64,000 nt of DNA from Gammaproteobacteria bacterium (GCA_030427485.1 JAUICG010000005.1:140629-204628), one strand, 5' to 3'. Positions 23,635-32,685 are shown, numbered from the stretch's first letter. Notes: a model not told the origin generated them from the sequence alone. Made by a program: numbers and translations.

Positions 23635-26343
23635 TTGTCCGCGAAAAGCATTCGACTGGCGCTCCTTCTAGTCCCGCTATTGGTGGCGCTGCTGCTGATT
23701 GTGGCGCCAAACCAGCTCAAGGAGGACCTGCAGGAGACGGACTTGCCCGAGTGCACGGAGGATGATCCGCTGTGCGTACTGTCGGGCGATATACTGCGCG
23801 ATATGTCCAACCTCAAGTGGTCGGTGCAGCGCGAGAAGTTCGACAAGCAAACTTTGCCCATTCTCAACATCTACCTCACTGATGGCGCGCTCAAGAAGCT
23901 GTACAAAAAGCGCCAGGAGACGCTGGACAAGCCCGGGCAAATCCTGATCGGCGAAGACGGGGACTGGGTGGACGCGACCGTTATCGCTGACAACGGAGAG
24001 CCCACGCATAAACTGAAGGCCGAGCTGCGACTGAAAGGCGACTGGGTGGACCATATTGAACACCCGACGAAGATTTCGTTTCGCATCAAGATCCGAAAAC
24101 AGGGCTACGTTTTCGGCATGAAGCGCTTTTCCATACAGCATCCCTTGACGCGGGAATACCAGGCTGAACCGCTGCTGATGGATGAAATGCGCCGCTGGGG
24201 CATACTTGCGCCGCGCTACAGTTTTGTCGACGTGCGTATTAATGATTATGCGATCGGCGTGATGGCTCTGGAAGAACATTTCTCCAAGGAGTTGCTGGAA
24301 GCGCAGACCAGGCGCGAGGGACCTATCGTCATCCTCGACGAAGACCTGATGTGGCGCCAGCGGGATCTCAACGTGCGGACCAATACCACTGGCGACCCGC
24401 AAGCACCCGGAAAAGACAGCGCACATATCATCATGCGCGACCTGCCGATCTCGCAGTTTGGCGCGCCGTCCTACGTGCCCGGTTCCACCGCGACGAACAA
24501 CTCTGTGCGTGCGATGTCTCTGTACCGGGATTTCATGGATGGCAAACTGTCAGCGGGTGAGGTATACGATGTGCAGAAGGTGGCGCGCTGGTGGGTGCTG
24601 ATGAACACCTGGTACGGCTGCCATGGGCACGCGGCTCACAACCGGCGCTTCTACTTCAATCCCACCACCAACCTGCTGGAGCCGATTGCTTTCGATAACG
24701 GTCCCGTACCCCACCAGCGCACTCCCCAGACAGAGAATTGCGATCGCCTGGCTGCGCCCTTCCTGTCGGGTGACCCCGATTTCCAGCGCTATGTTCTGGA
24801 GTTTGCCGAGGAGTTGCTGCAGACCTACTCGAGTCCGGAATGGCAACAGCAGTACCAGGAATCCCAGGTTGCGCTGCTGGAAGTGCTGGCAATGGAGCAG
24901 ATGCCGACGAGGATTCTGTTCACCCGGAACCTGCTCAATAACCTTTCCTATTTTCTCGATCATATGAAACTCCGGTCGCTCAAACGCGTGGTGAACAATA
25001 ACAGCAGTCCCTTTGTCAGAAAGTGGCCCGACGCACCGCTGTACTCGCATGTGCGGGCCTTTTTGTTCCCCGAGGGTGACGGCATGGCGCTGGAGTTGAA
25101 AAATCTTTCTGCGCACCCGCTGTCCAATGTACAGGTCCTTCTGCAAGACGCTGCGGGTGAGGAAGATGTGGTCGCAGAGCTGGCGGTCCTGCCGGCCTAC
25201 CAGCGCGGGGACGATGTCAACGCGCCCGGGCATATTGTCGAACTGGGTCTCGACCGGCCCTACACCGATGACACAAAGGTAACCGTCTCGTTCGAGCACC
25301 AGGGGCAGACGTTGACCGAGATGGCGGTCACCCAGTTCAGGAATCACATTACCGGCTTTGACCGTGACTTCCGGCAGGCTTTGTCTGGCAACGCGGGCGT
25401 GCGCCTCGATGAAGCGGACAGGAGTATCGTCTTCGGCCCCGGGGAGCACACGATAGAGCGCAGCCTGGAGCTCGACAAGGGCTGGTCCGTCACCCTGGAG
25501 GCGGGGTCGTTGCTGAAAATGGAGAACGGCGCGACGTTGAAAGTACGGGGTCCCTTTTTCATGCTGGGTACCGCGGAGTCGCCCGCCCGTGTGCAGGTTA
25601 CCCCCATGCCCGGTTTCCAGGGCGTTGGCGCCTGGGGTGGGATACTGGTCTCCCAGGCGGAGTCGCGGTCGAAAGTACAGCATGCCCTGCTGACGGGCAT
25701 AGGCCATACCACCATTGCCAACCGACAGGATTACTACGGAATCACCGGTTGCATATCGTTTTATGAAAGCGACGTGGATATCGACAACGCCACCTTCGAG
25801 AACATGCATTGCGAGGACGCGTTGAACATTGTGCGCGCGGATTTCACCATCACCCATTCGACGATCAGGGGCACGGCCTTCGACGGTTTCGACAGTGATT
25901 TTTCTGTGGGGCTGATACGCGACTCACTGTTCGAAGCGACGGACAATGATGCGGTGGATGTTTCAGGTACCTCGCTGACCCTGGAGAATGTCAATTTCAG
26001 ACAAATCGGCGATAAATCGATCTCTGTCGGCGAGCAATCAAAACTCGACGCGAGCGGCGTGGTCATCGATGGCTCCTCGAGTGGCGTCGCCAGCAAGGAC
26101 CTCTCCGTCGCCGTGGTCAGGGACAGCACTTTCGATAACATTTCCGGCAGCGCCCTGATTACCTACATCAAGAAGAGCGAATACGGCAGCGCCTCGATTG
26201 AATGTATTGACTGCACCTTCAACAACTACACCTTCCTGGCCACCAACCAGAAGGGCAGCCGGATAGTGATAGACGGCGTCACCCAACCGGTTACGAACTT
26301 CAACAAGCAGCAGCTCGTGGAGGCAGGTTTTGCCACAGAGTAA
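23635..26343 (+). CDS. CotH-kinase-like protein with C-terminal beta-helix
   Basis: The 902-aa protein has an N-terminal signal anchor (6-24), then a CotH-like kinase region (about 70-470) with LKGDWVDHI, FGMKRFSIQHP, WWVLMNTWYGCHGH and FYFNPTTNLLEPIAFDNG. Asp354 lies where CotH proteins have the metal-binding Asp. Residues about 570-890 form a right-handed parallel beta-helix of repeated short strands (ALLTGIG, ATFENMHCEDALNI, STIRGTAFDGFDSDF, SLFEATDNDAVDVSG). CotH proteins phosphorylate Ser/Thr in spore coats; here the site is extracytoplasmic and the target is unknown. The TTG start is 9 bp after the DUF4956 stop, and the 3' end overlaps the VTC gene by 14 bp. Confidence 0.88.
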   Translation: MSAKSIRLALLLVPLLVALLLIVAPNQLKEDLQETDLPECTEDDPLCVLSGDILRDMSNLKWSVQREKFDKQTLPILNIYLTDGALKKLYKKRQETLDKPGQILIGEDGDWVDATVIADNGEPTHKLKAELRLKGDWVDHIEHPTKISFRIKIRKQGYVFGMKRFSIQHPLTREYQAEPLLMDEMRRWGILAPRYSFVDVRINDYAIGVMALEEHFSKELLEAQTRREGPIVILDEDLMWRQRDLNVRTNTTGDPQAPGKDSAHIIMRDLPISQFGAPSYVPGSTATNNSVRAMSLYRDFMDGKLSAGEVYDVQKVARWWVLMNTWYGCHGHAAHNRRFYFNPTTNLLEPIAFDNGPVPHQRTPQTENCDRLAAPFLSGDPDFQRYVLEFAEELLQTYSSPEWQQQYQESQVALLEVLAMEQMPTRILFTRNLLNNLSYFLDHMKLRSLKRVVNNNSSPFVRKWPDAPLYSHVRAFLFPEGDGMALELKNLSAHPLSNVQVLLQDAAGEEDVVAELAVLPAYQRGDDVNAPGHIVELGLDRPYTDDTKVTVSFEHQGQTLTEMAVTQFRNHITGFDRDFRQALSGNAGVRLDEADRSIVFGPGEHTIERSLELDKGWSVTLEAGSLLKMENGATLKVRGPFFMLGTAESPARVQVTPMPGFQGVGAWGGILVSQAESRSKVQHALLTGIGHTTIANRQDYYGITGCISFYESDVDIDNATFENMHCEDALNIVRADFTITHSTIRGTAFDGFDSDFSVGLIRDSLFEATDNDAVDVSGTSLTLENVNFRQIGDKSISVGEQSKLDASGVVIDGSSSGVASKDLSVAVVRDSTFDNISGSALITYIKKSEYGSASIECIDCTFNNYTFLATNQKGSRIVIDGVTQPVTNFNKQQLVEAGFATE

Positions 26344-27010
26344 CAGTTTGCAACGCAATGACTTTCGCTACGAGGTGAAAGTACCTTACCAGCGCGCGCA
26401 GTATGTCGAGTTTGAAAGCTGGTTGCGAAGAGCCGGCCTGCACCCCGTTCAACAGTATGCGGACCGGGTGATACATTCGGTGTACCTGGACACCAGCGAG
26501 TTTGATGACTATCAGGACAACGTCTCCGGCATCAGCAAGCGCGGCAAACTGAGGCTCCGGTGGTACAACGATGCCGCCGACAACATGGTGCTTGAACTCA
26601 AAAACAAGCGTGGCAAGCTCGCCAACAAGCTGATTATCGGGCTGGACAACCCCTCCGGCGCGCTACCCTTTGATCGCAGTGTCGCCAATCGACTGTTGCG
26701 CAGCAATGCAAGAAGCCTCGCGGTAGCCAGGCAATGCAATCTCTTTCCCAGCCTGCACGTGCAGTATCTACGTGAATATTATGAAATCGCGCCGGATATC
26801 CGCATGACGATTGATCGCAATATTCGCTACCAGAGTCTCTACCCGATCAGGTCGTCGCGCACCCGGGCGTCGCTGGTCGATGTGGTGATCGAATTCAAAT
26901 ACCCCACGAGCAAGTCCAGGAAGGCGGCGCAGCTGCTCGCGGGAATGCCGGGGCGGGTGTTTCGTCATTCCAAGTATGTCATTGGCGTGGACACCGTATG
27001 CGCGCTGTAG
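26330..27010 (+). CDS. VTC-domain (polyphosphate polymerase-like) protein
   Basis: The 226-aa protein is a single VTC/CYTH-type tunnel domain. Visible tunnel residues are RYEVKVPY near the start, HSVYLDT, KRGKLRLRWY, VLELKNKRG, YLREYYEIAPDIRMTIDRN and DVVIEFKYP. Together they give the alternating Lys/Arg and Glu pattern of Vtc4-like polyphosphate polymerases. It may polymerise phosphate from ATP or bind polyphosphate; activity is inferred. It starts at a TTG inside the end of the CotH gene with GGAGG (26319-26323) 6 nt upstream, so translation is coupled, and overlaps the next gene by 13 bp. Confidence 0.92.
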   Translation: MPQSNSLQRNDFRYEVKVPYQRAQYVEFESWLRRAGLHPVQQYADRVIHSVYLDTSEFDDYQDNVSGISKRGKLRLRWYNDAADNMVLELKNKRGKLANKLIIGLDNPSGALPFDRSVANRLLRSNARSLAVARQCNLFPSLHVQYLREYYEIAPDIRMTIDRNIRYQSLYPIRSSRTRASLVDVVIEFKYPTSKSRKAAQLLAGMPGRVFRHSKYVIGVDTVCAL

Positions 27011-27549
27011 TCCTGCTCGCCCTGCTTTACTCGACGGTGGTGCTTGGCGGCGATGCCAGCCCTGTCGCGGAACAAAAAAAGGCGCTTGCGGAACAGGCCA
27101 GGGAAGCTGCCCGCGGCGTGGATGAATACGCGGCCTACGTGGCCCTGCTGCAGCCGATGCCGCCGGAAAACCTGCGGGCCGACGAAATAGAGCCCTACAT
27201 ACTGTTGGATAAGGGGTGGAGCGCCATCACTGAAAATGGTGTCTGGTCATTGGGCAAGCGCTCATCGATGTATATCCGGCTGGACGAGGGCAGCAGGCCG
27301 CGGCAACTGCAGATCCAGGGTGCCTATTTCAACGGCGAGGAGCCCACGCGCCTGTTGGTGAACGGACAGCTACTCAGTGAAAAACCCTTGCTGAATCTTA
27401 CGGTGGATCTTCCTGCGGGTCTCGAGGATTCTCCCGCCCTGCGAATAGAGCTTCAGCACCTTAACCCCATGTCGCCGCGTGACCTGAAGCCGAGTAACCC
27501 GGATACCCGAAAGATCAAGTTCAAACTTGAGCAGATCCGCATTTGGTGA
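26998..27549 (+). CDS. Secreted beta-sandwich protein in VTC cluster
   Basis: The 183-aa protein has a signal peptide (about 1-17), a short helical segment rich in Ala/Glu, and then a beta domain from about residue 70: ILLDKGWSAITENGVWSLGK, then LQIQGAYFNGEEPTRLLVNGQLL. The GWS...GVWS...VNG layout is reminiscent of beta-sandwich modules in cell-surface polysaccharide enzymes, but I cannot name the family. The ATG overlaps the VTC stop by 13 bp, making it part of the same operon. Proposed role: periplasmic accessory of the CotH/VTC machinery. Confidence 0.75.
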   Translation: MRAVVLLALLYSTVVLGGDASPVAEQKKALAEQAREAARGVDEYAAYVALLQPMPPENLRADEIEPYILLDKGWSAITENGVWSLGKRSSMYIRLDEGSRPRQLQIQGAYFNGEEPTRLLVNGQLLSEKPLLNLTVDLPAGLEDSPALRIELQHLNPMSPRDLKPSNPDTRKIKFKLEQIRIW

Positions 27550-27637
27550 GCCTTTCTCCCCGCCGCAATACTGCGCAGCGATGACAGGCGCTGATAGATA
27601 TCGGGGTTCGAATCGGAGTACAACGCCTGGAGGAGAG

Positions 27638-28690
27638 ATGACGAAATCCCCGACCCCCTTTTTTTGCAGCCTGCTGCTGGCGCTGTTTGTTCTCTGGAGT
27701 AGCCATGGCAGCGCTGACACCTGCCAGGAAATTCCGCATCAGTCGTGTTTCAACCAACTCGCTGTAAACCCCGAAGATGACTGGTCCGACTACAGCTTCG
27801 TGGTTGTGGGTCACCTCCGCTCCCGTCCGGGAACCTATGAACCGAACCAGGTAATGCGCTCTCATGTGGAGCGGCTGTTTGGCGATGATCCCGCGTTTGT
27901 GATCGCGCTTGGCGACCTGTATTACAACCTGAAAGAGGAAGGGCTGGTGGCGGTGAAGGCATGGGTGAGCGAGAATATTCCGGCCCCGTTCTTCAACGCG
28001 GTGGGCAATCACGATACCCAGATTGGCGCTGACCCCTTGCCGGACGGTACGAAAACGCCCGCCAGCCACGATGTCGAGCGCTATGAGCGGGAATTCGGTG
28101 AAACGAATTACCATTTTCGGCTGGGTAGCGAACTCTTCATCTTCCTCGACACGGGGCGGGTGCCGATTGTGAGCGGCGCGGCCTGGGACAGGGTGAAGGC
28201 TCTGCTGGCCGATGCGGCCGCGGACGATTCGCTGAAGAATATCTTCGTGCTCACACACAAGGTGTTCTGGAGCTATAACAATGACAACCCCGCGATGGAG
28301 GTGCTGTTTCGTTACCGCCATCCCATCATGCCGCCGCCGAACTACCGTTTTTTTCTCGACGACCTGAAGCCGCTGCTAGAGCCTCTGTCCAGCAGCAAAA
28401 GCATCTTCCTGATTTCCGGTGATATTGGCGGCGGGAGGAAGTATTTACAGACCTTCTTTCTCCAGGAACCGGATATGACCTACCTCGCCACGGGGATGGG
28501 CAATACGCCCCGTGATTCCTTTGTAAACGTGCACGTTAAATCCGGTGTGGTGTCACTGGAGAATATCAACTTCACTACCGGCGAAAGCAGTGCGATGGAG
28601 AACTTCGGCGTGGAATACTGGGAGAGTTTCTATCGGGATAACCCGGAGCTCGCCGCCAAGGCCGATCAGTTGGCCAAAAAGCGCAAATAG
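27638..28690 (+). CDS. Secreted metallophosphoesterase-like protein, partly degenerate
   Basis: The 350-aa protein has a signal peptide (1-26) and a calcineurin-like phosphoesterase fold. ALGDLYYN (GD at 92-93) and GNHD (123-126) are intact and LTHKVFW provides a His. The first motif, normally DxH, is VGH (Val57, His59), and the last GHxH motif reads SGDIGGG. Two of the usual dinuclear metal ligands are thus replaced, so activity may be altered. GGAGGAGAG stands directly before the ATG. It lies 88 bp after the preceding cluster gene on the same strand and may be the phosphatase counterpart of the CotH kinase. Confidence 0.85.
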   Translation: MTKSPTPFFCSLLLALFVLWSSHGSADTCQEIPHQSCFNQLAVNPEDDWSDYSFVVVGHLRSRPGTYEPNQVMRSHVERLFGDDPAFVIALGDLYYNLKEEGLVAVKAWVSENIPAPFFNAVGNHDTQIGADPLPDGTKTPASHDVERYEREFGETNYHFRLGSELFIFLDTGRVPIVSGAAWDRVKALLADAAADDSLKNIFVLTHKVFWSYNNDNPAMEVLFRYRHPIMPPPNYRFFLDDLKPLLEPLSSSKSIFLISGDIGGGRKYLQTFFLQEPDMTYLATGMGNTPRDSFVNVHVKSGVVSLENINFTTGESSAMENFGVEYWESFYRDNPELAAKADQLAKKRK

Positions 28691-28762
28691 GCGAGCTCGG
28701 CACAGGCCCACCGTCAGGCAGGAAGAACAGATCGCGGTGGCCAGCTACGTCCGGCTGTGCGC

Positions 28763-30142
28763 CTACACCCCGTCATCGCTGTGGCCGATGATAGTGATTG
28801 AGCCGCTTTTTTCCGCGGCGACGGCGACCAGGTTGCGCTGTGGAATCGCCACCACGCTCTCCGGTCCTTTGCCGGTCGGTAACATTTGTACAAATACAGG
28901 TGCTCGCGGGTCGCTGATGTCGTAGATGACGACAAACGAGCCGCGTTCGGCAACGGCAAATGCGTAGTCGCGTGTGCCGAAACGGGCGGCGGTAATTCCC
29001 TCCATCTCGATACCCCTGATATCGGACCGGTCGTCCGGGTACAGACCCAGTTCGCTGGCGCGACGGTCTATTTCACCGCCGTCGTCCCAGACAAATTCGC
29101 CGCCTGACGTCCAGATCGAAAAGCCGCGACCCCCAGTCAGGGGCAGTTCGCCTTCATCCGCGCTGAGTATGAACTGCTGGCCGGGCGTAAAACTGATCGC
29201 ATCGGGAAAACGGGTACCCGCAAGGGCTTCCCCGTCGGCATCCGTGGGATAGCGCTGCACCAGGGACACTTCGTCGTCATTCACCAGGTCTGCCGGGCGC
29301 GGGGATACCACGCCGAGATTGAAGGCGCCGACGATTTCGGCCGCCAGGTAATCTACCAGAACGATGCCGTTGTTTTCCTGCAGCGAGACCGCCGCGAGCT
29401 TGTTGTCATGAGCGATGCTCACATACTCCGGTTGGGGGTCATCGACATACAGCATCTGTGCGCCGCGCAACAGGGCGCTTTCGAGCGGCAGGGTCGTGAG
29501 GCTGTAGTGATTGGGGCGAGCCGGATCAATCGTTACAATCTGTATCGCGCCTTTCGCACTGAGGTCATCGGGGTTGCCCGGCGCATCGTCATCCACGACT
29601 TTGCCGTCGACGACAATCATCGGTTCGTTTTCGATGGCGATAATGCCGACCAGCTCGTCACCGTTGGCGGCGACCGCGATGCTGTCGGGATGGTGACCGA
29701 TGCCGATGAGGGCGGTGACCACGGCGTCGGCCGGGTCGCGCAAATCGATCAATGCGAGCACGCCCGACAGGCGCGGGTCGACCGGCTTCTTACCGGCCTT
29801 GTGTTTGCTCGCGTACACCACGGCCATCGCCCAGTCGCCGTCCGGGCTGACACCGACGCTGGTGGGCTCTCCTGGCATATCAAGCGAGCTTACCCGCCTG
29901 GCACGGGCAGGGTCAGTGAGGTCGACAACATCGATACTGTTGCGTTCGCTGTTGGTATGCACCAGGAACATGCCGTCCGCCGCCGCCTGCATGATCTCGG
30001 CATTGCCATCGACCGTAAACTCGCCGATCGTCCTGAATCCACCGGACGAGGCATGACTGCCGTTTATTCCACTGTGTAACTGCAGCGCGGTGAGGGTGAG
30101 TGCCGCGATGACGGCCAGAAACTGATGGGGGATGCGCCGCAT
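28763..30142 (-). CDS. Secreted beta-propeller protein (choice-of-anchor I / LVIVD-like)
   Basis: The 459-aa protein has an N-terminal signal peptide followed by blades with recurring patterns: IDVVDLTDPARARRVS, GVLALIDLRDPADAVV, DSIAVAANGDELVGI, FVVIYDISDPRAPVFV, ESVVAIPQRNLVAVAAE. These are typical of LVIVD/choice-of-anchor-I propellers. FDDGG-like acidic segments (WDDGGEID, GIEMEGI) match the part of that family related to surface or alkaline-phosphatase-like proteins. No C-terminal sorting signal is visible. The start at 30142 has GGGA upstream. It is convergent with the phosphoesterase gene. Confidence 0.85.
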   Translation of the reverse strand: MRRIPHQFLAVIAALTLTALQLHSGINGSHASSGGFRTIGEFTVDGNAEIMQAAADGMFLVHTNSERNSIDVVDLTDPARARRVSSLDMPGEPTSVGVSPDGDWAMAVVYASKHKAGKKPVDPRLSGVLALIDLRDPADAVVTALIGIGHHPDSIAVAANGDELVGIIAIENEPMIVVDGKVVDDDAPGNPDDLSAKGAIQIVTIDPARPNHYSLTTLPLESALLRGAQMLYVDDPQPEYVSIAHDNKLAAVSLQENNGIVLVDYLAAEIVGAFNLGVVSPRPADLVNDDEVSLVQRYPTDADGEALAGTRFPDAISFTPGQQFILSADEGELPLTGGRGFSIWTSGGEFVWDDGGEIDRRASELGLYPDDRSDIRGIEMEGITAARFGTRDYAFAVAERGSFVVIYDISDPRAPVFVQMLPTGKGPESVVAIPQRNLVAVAAEKSGSITIIGHSDDGV

Positions 30143-30273
30143 GAGAATGTCCCGGTGTCGATTGTCTGTATTGTCGCAGATGGACATTGCCTGCCCGCTT
30201 CTGCGCGGCTCCTGTCACAAAAGATTCACGCAACGGCAACCATTTTGACACATGAGTTGCCTACTATAACGCC

Positions 30274-30558
30274 ATGGATACCAAACAGACAGGCCTTCCC
30301 GCGCAAACGCGCTGTATCATCACGGCGCTGGTGCTGGGTGTGGCAATGTTCGGCGCCACGCTCGTCATTGAGCGAGCGTCCGTGGGGCAGGGATCGCAAA
30401 TGGTTGCGGCCAGCGGCTTCAGCAACACGCTCAGCGCGAAGAAGACCTGCATCATGCTCGCCTGGCAACAGCAGTCGGGTGCTCTCGATCGCGCGCAATG
30501 CGCCGAGTATCGCGAGCAGTGGGATGCGCGCCAGCAGGCGGTGGCCCACAACCGCTGA
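30274..30558 (+). CDS. Small single-TM protein of unknown function
   Basis: The protein is 94 aa, with one membrane helix (CIITALVLGVAMFGATLVI, about 14-32) and a short extracytoplasmic domain with two cysteines (KKTCIMLAW, RAQCAEY) that could pair. No strong ribosome-binding site precedes the ATG, but residue composition is protein-like and the opposite-strand frames are poorer. It lies between the divergent propeller gene and a pilin-like gene. Existence is moderately supported. Confidence 0.5.
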   Translation: MDTKQTGLPAQTRCIITALVLGVAMFGATLVIERASVGQGSQMVAASGFSNTLSAKKTCIMLAWQQQSGALDRAQCAEYREQWDARQQAVAHNR

Positions 30559-30700
30559 GTCTCTTGTCCCGACCGGGCGTGGCCACAGCGGGCCGCCACT
30601 TTCTCTCCCGATCTTTCCTCGCAATGTGAACAAGTACGCTGGGGTTATCCCGCGTTTTGCGATAGTCTGGCCGTTCGCGAGAACAGGCAGGGATATAACA

Positions 30701-31165
30701 ATGAAAATGCGTGAAAGCGGCATCGGGGCTGTCCAGGTATTGCTGGTCATTGTGGCGCTTGTCGCAATTACCGCGGTGGCGGTGCCCAAGTACCAGGATT
30801 TTGTGGTGCGCTCCAAGATGGCGGAGGCGTTCAGCATCGTGGGCGATACGAAAACGAAGCTCAGGGAGTTTTACAGCGTCAAAAATCGCTTTCCGAGGAC
30901 GGAGGTTGAACTGGAGTCCATACAGACCGAAATGTTCGCGCCGCCGGAGTTTGTCGAGGGTGTGAAGTTAAAGGGTGAGACGGAAGATCACGATATCGTC
31001 ATCGAAGTGTACTTCCGCCCCGGCGTCATTCCGGGCGACAGTATCAACGACCAGTACCTCTACGTCGCCGGTGACAGCAGTGCCGAGGTCGGGGTTTCAG
31101 TGAACTGGTCCTGCGGCCTCGTTGGTATTGACGAGAAGTACCTGCCCGAGCGCTGCGCGGACTGA
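30701..31165 (+). CDS. Type IV pilin-like protein with Gln5
   Basis: The 154-aa protein aligns without gaps to the N-terminal helix of type IV pilins: ...ESG then IGAVQVLLVIVALVAITAVAVPKYQDFV. Prepilin peptidase would cleave after Gly7. The usual mature Glu5 is Gln (residue 12), and position +1 is Ile. The C-terminal globular domain (about 50-154) has a Cys pair (WSCGLVGIDEKYLPERC) forming a terminal disulfide loop as in pilins. A CAGGGA purine tract precedes the ATG. No other pilus gene is nearby, so it may be a minor or specialised pilin. Confidence 0.85.
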   Translation: MKMRESGIGAVQVLLVIVALVAITAVAVPKYQDFVVRSKMAEAFSIVGDTKTKLREFYSVKNRFPRTEVELESIQTEMFAPPEFVEGVKLKGETEDHDIVIEVYFRPGVIPGDSINDQYLYVAGDSSAEVGVSVNWSCGLVGIDEKYLPERCAD

Positions 31166-31274
31166 CGCGGCCTGTCGGCTTCCTGCGCTTCGAGGTGGGT
31201 ATTGCGCGCGCCATGTTGTGGCGCTACCCTCTAGGCATCACCGAACCATTAACCCGGCTGGAATAGACACAGGC

Positions 31275-31820
31275 ATGGCAGTCACAACGATCAGGCGAAT
31301 CATCACTTCCACACTGTTTTTTATCTTCCTGACCGGCGCAGGTTTTGCGTTGTCGTCAGAAACGGACATCACCGCGGTAACGGTCGACGGGCGCACAGTG
31401 GTGTTGAAAGCGGATAACACCTGGGAGTTTGCCGAAATTACCCAGGGCGACCCGTCCGTCAGCGCGGTGCTTACCGTGACGCGGATATGGGACATGGGCA
31501 AGGCCTGCAAACTGCAGTTTCGCCTGCAGAACAACCTGAGCTACAGGATCAGTACGCTGGTGCCGCGCCTGACCGTGATGAACAAGGAGGGCGTGATCTA
31601 CGACAGCAAGTCCATCGCCTTCGCGTCCATCAAGCCGACCAACGACAAGTACACCGACGTCCAGTTCGAGCGTATCGGTTGCCAGGAAATATCACACATC
31701 AGGGTGCACGATGCGGCGCGCTGCAGGATGGGCGACATCGATCAGTGGAATGAGGAAGAGGGTGAGTGCCTCAGCCATATTTACGTCGAGCCCAGCGACC
31801 TGATCAACATCTCCAAGTAA
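31275..31820 (+). CDS. Secreted DUF3157-like protein
   Basis: The 181-aa protein has a signal peptide (about 5-27) and then VTVDGRTVVLKADNTWEF, the start pattern of DUF3157-like periplasmic proteins. A beta-rich domain follows with ACKLQFRLQNNLSYRISTLVPRLTVMN and two later Cys (IGCQEI, ARCRMGD). The role is unknown. The ATG at 31275 begins the signal peptide; an upstream extension has no support. It lies 109 bp after the pilin-like gene on the same strand. Confidence 0.8.
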   Translation: MAVTTIRRIITSTLFFIFLTGAGFALSSETDITAVTVDGRTVVLKADNTWEFAEITQGDPSVSAVLTVTRIWDMGKACKLQFRLQNNLSYRISTLVPRLTVMNKEGVIYDSKSIAFASIKPTNDKYTDVQFERIGCQEISHIRVHDAARCRMGDIDQWNEEEGECLSHIYVEPSDLINISK

Positions 31821-31848
31821 GCTGTTCCCGCTGGTCGTGCGCCGGGAC

Positions 31849-32685
31849 CTATGCCGCTACCAACTCGCCGTCTTTCCAGGATTGCAGCAATGACCGGGTG
31901 TCCCTGTCCCAGGGATGAAAGCCCTCGCGGTAGAACTCCTTGTAGGCAGGCCATATCCGGCGCAGGATACCGCCCCTGGCGAACAGGAATGTCCAGCCAT
32001 CGCGCCACAGGCGCAGATTCCACAGTTTCCCGTCTTTCCTGAGCATGTGTACCAGGCCCATCAGCACGTCCATCATCAGGAAAAACGTCGCCTGGCGCAT
32101 CGCGTTGCGGCGCATCTTCTCGCTGCCACCGACCGCGCGGTAGACGTCGAACGCGACCGCCTTGTGTTCCATTTCCTCGGCCGCGTGCCAGCGCCACAGG
32201 TCCTGCATCGCGCCGTCGGCCCTGTCGAGCATCGGGTGATCCGCGCTGAGGGCCGATTCGGCCATGATCGCGGTGATGTGTTCCATCGCGGCCGTGGCCG
32301 CCAGCCGCTGCAGTGGAGACATGAAGCGGTAGGCGCGTCGGATGTTGTTCTCCAGGCGCCCCTCCATTACCTCCAGGTCGTAGCCTCGCTGGCGGCACAG
32401 CGCTTCGTTGTACCGCTGGTGTTCGCGGCGGTGGAAACCCTCCTGCCCGCAAAAGCCACGAATGTCGTCATTGAGCTTGGGGTCGTCAATGCGGTCGGAG
32501 AAATGCCTGACGCTGTCGATAAAAAACTTTTCGCCCAGCGGAAAGGTGATCGACATCGCGTTGAACCAGGCGGTCTTGAACGGGTGGTTGTCAAACCAGT
32601 CTCCCGCCAGGCTGCGGGCGATATCGAACTCCCTGTTGCGGGGCAGCACGGGGACATCGCCGGGTGTCAGTGATGCGGTTGACAT
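31849..32685 (-). CDS. Predicted metal-dependent hydrolase (COG3687-like)
   Basis: This 278-aa helical protein has multiple conserved His/Glu motifs: GFCGQEGFHRREHQRYNE, ATAAMEHITAIMAE and WRWHAAEEMEHKAVAFDVY, a pattern of a ferritin-like dinuclear metal site. It matches the family usually called metal-dependent hydrolase (PF10118). The substrate is unknown. It ends 28 bp from the convergent DUF3157-like gene and lies downstream of an SDR gene on the same strand (81 bp gap), so a shared transcript is possible. Confidence 0.88.
   Translation of the reverse strand: MSTASLTPGDVPVLPRNREFDIARSLAGDWFDNHPFKTAWFNAMSITFPLGEKFFIDSVRHFSDRIDDPKLNDDIRGFCGQEGFHRREHQRYNEALCRQRGYDLEVMEGRLENNIRRAYRFMSPLQRLAATAAMEHITAIMAESALSADHPMLDRADGAMQDLWRWHAAEEMEHKAVAFDVYRAVGGSEKMRRNAMRQATFFLMMDVLMGLVHMLRKDGKLWNLRLWRDGWTFLFARGGILRRIWPAYKEFYREGFHPWDRDTRSLLQSWKDGELVAA

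Noticed and set aside
27600..27625. GGGTTCGAATC, similar to a tRNA T-arm
   Set aside because: No acceptor stem, anticodon arm or CCA end around it; it lies in the leader of the phosphoesterase gene.
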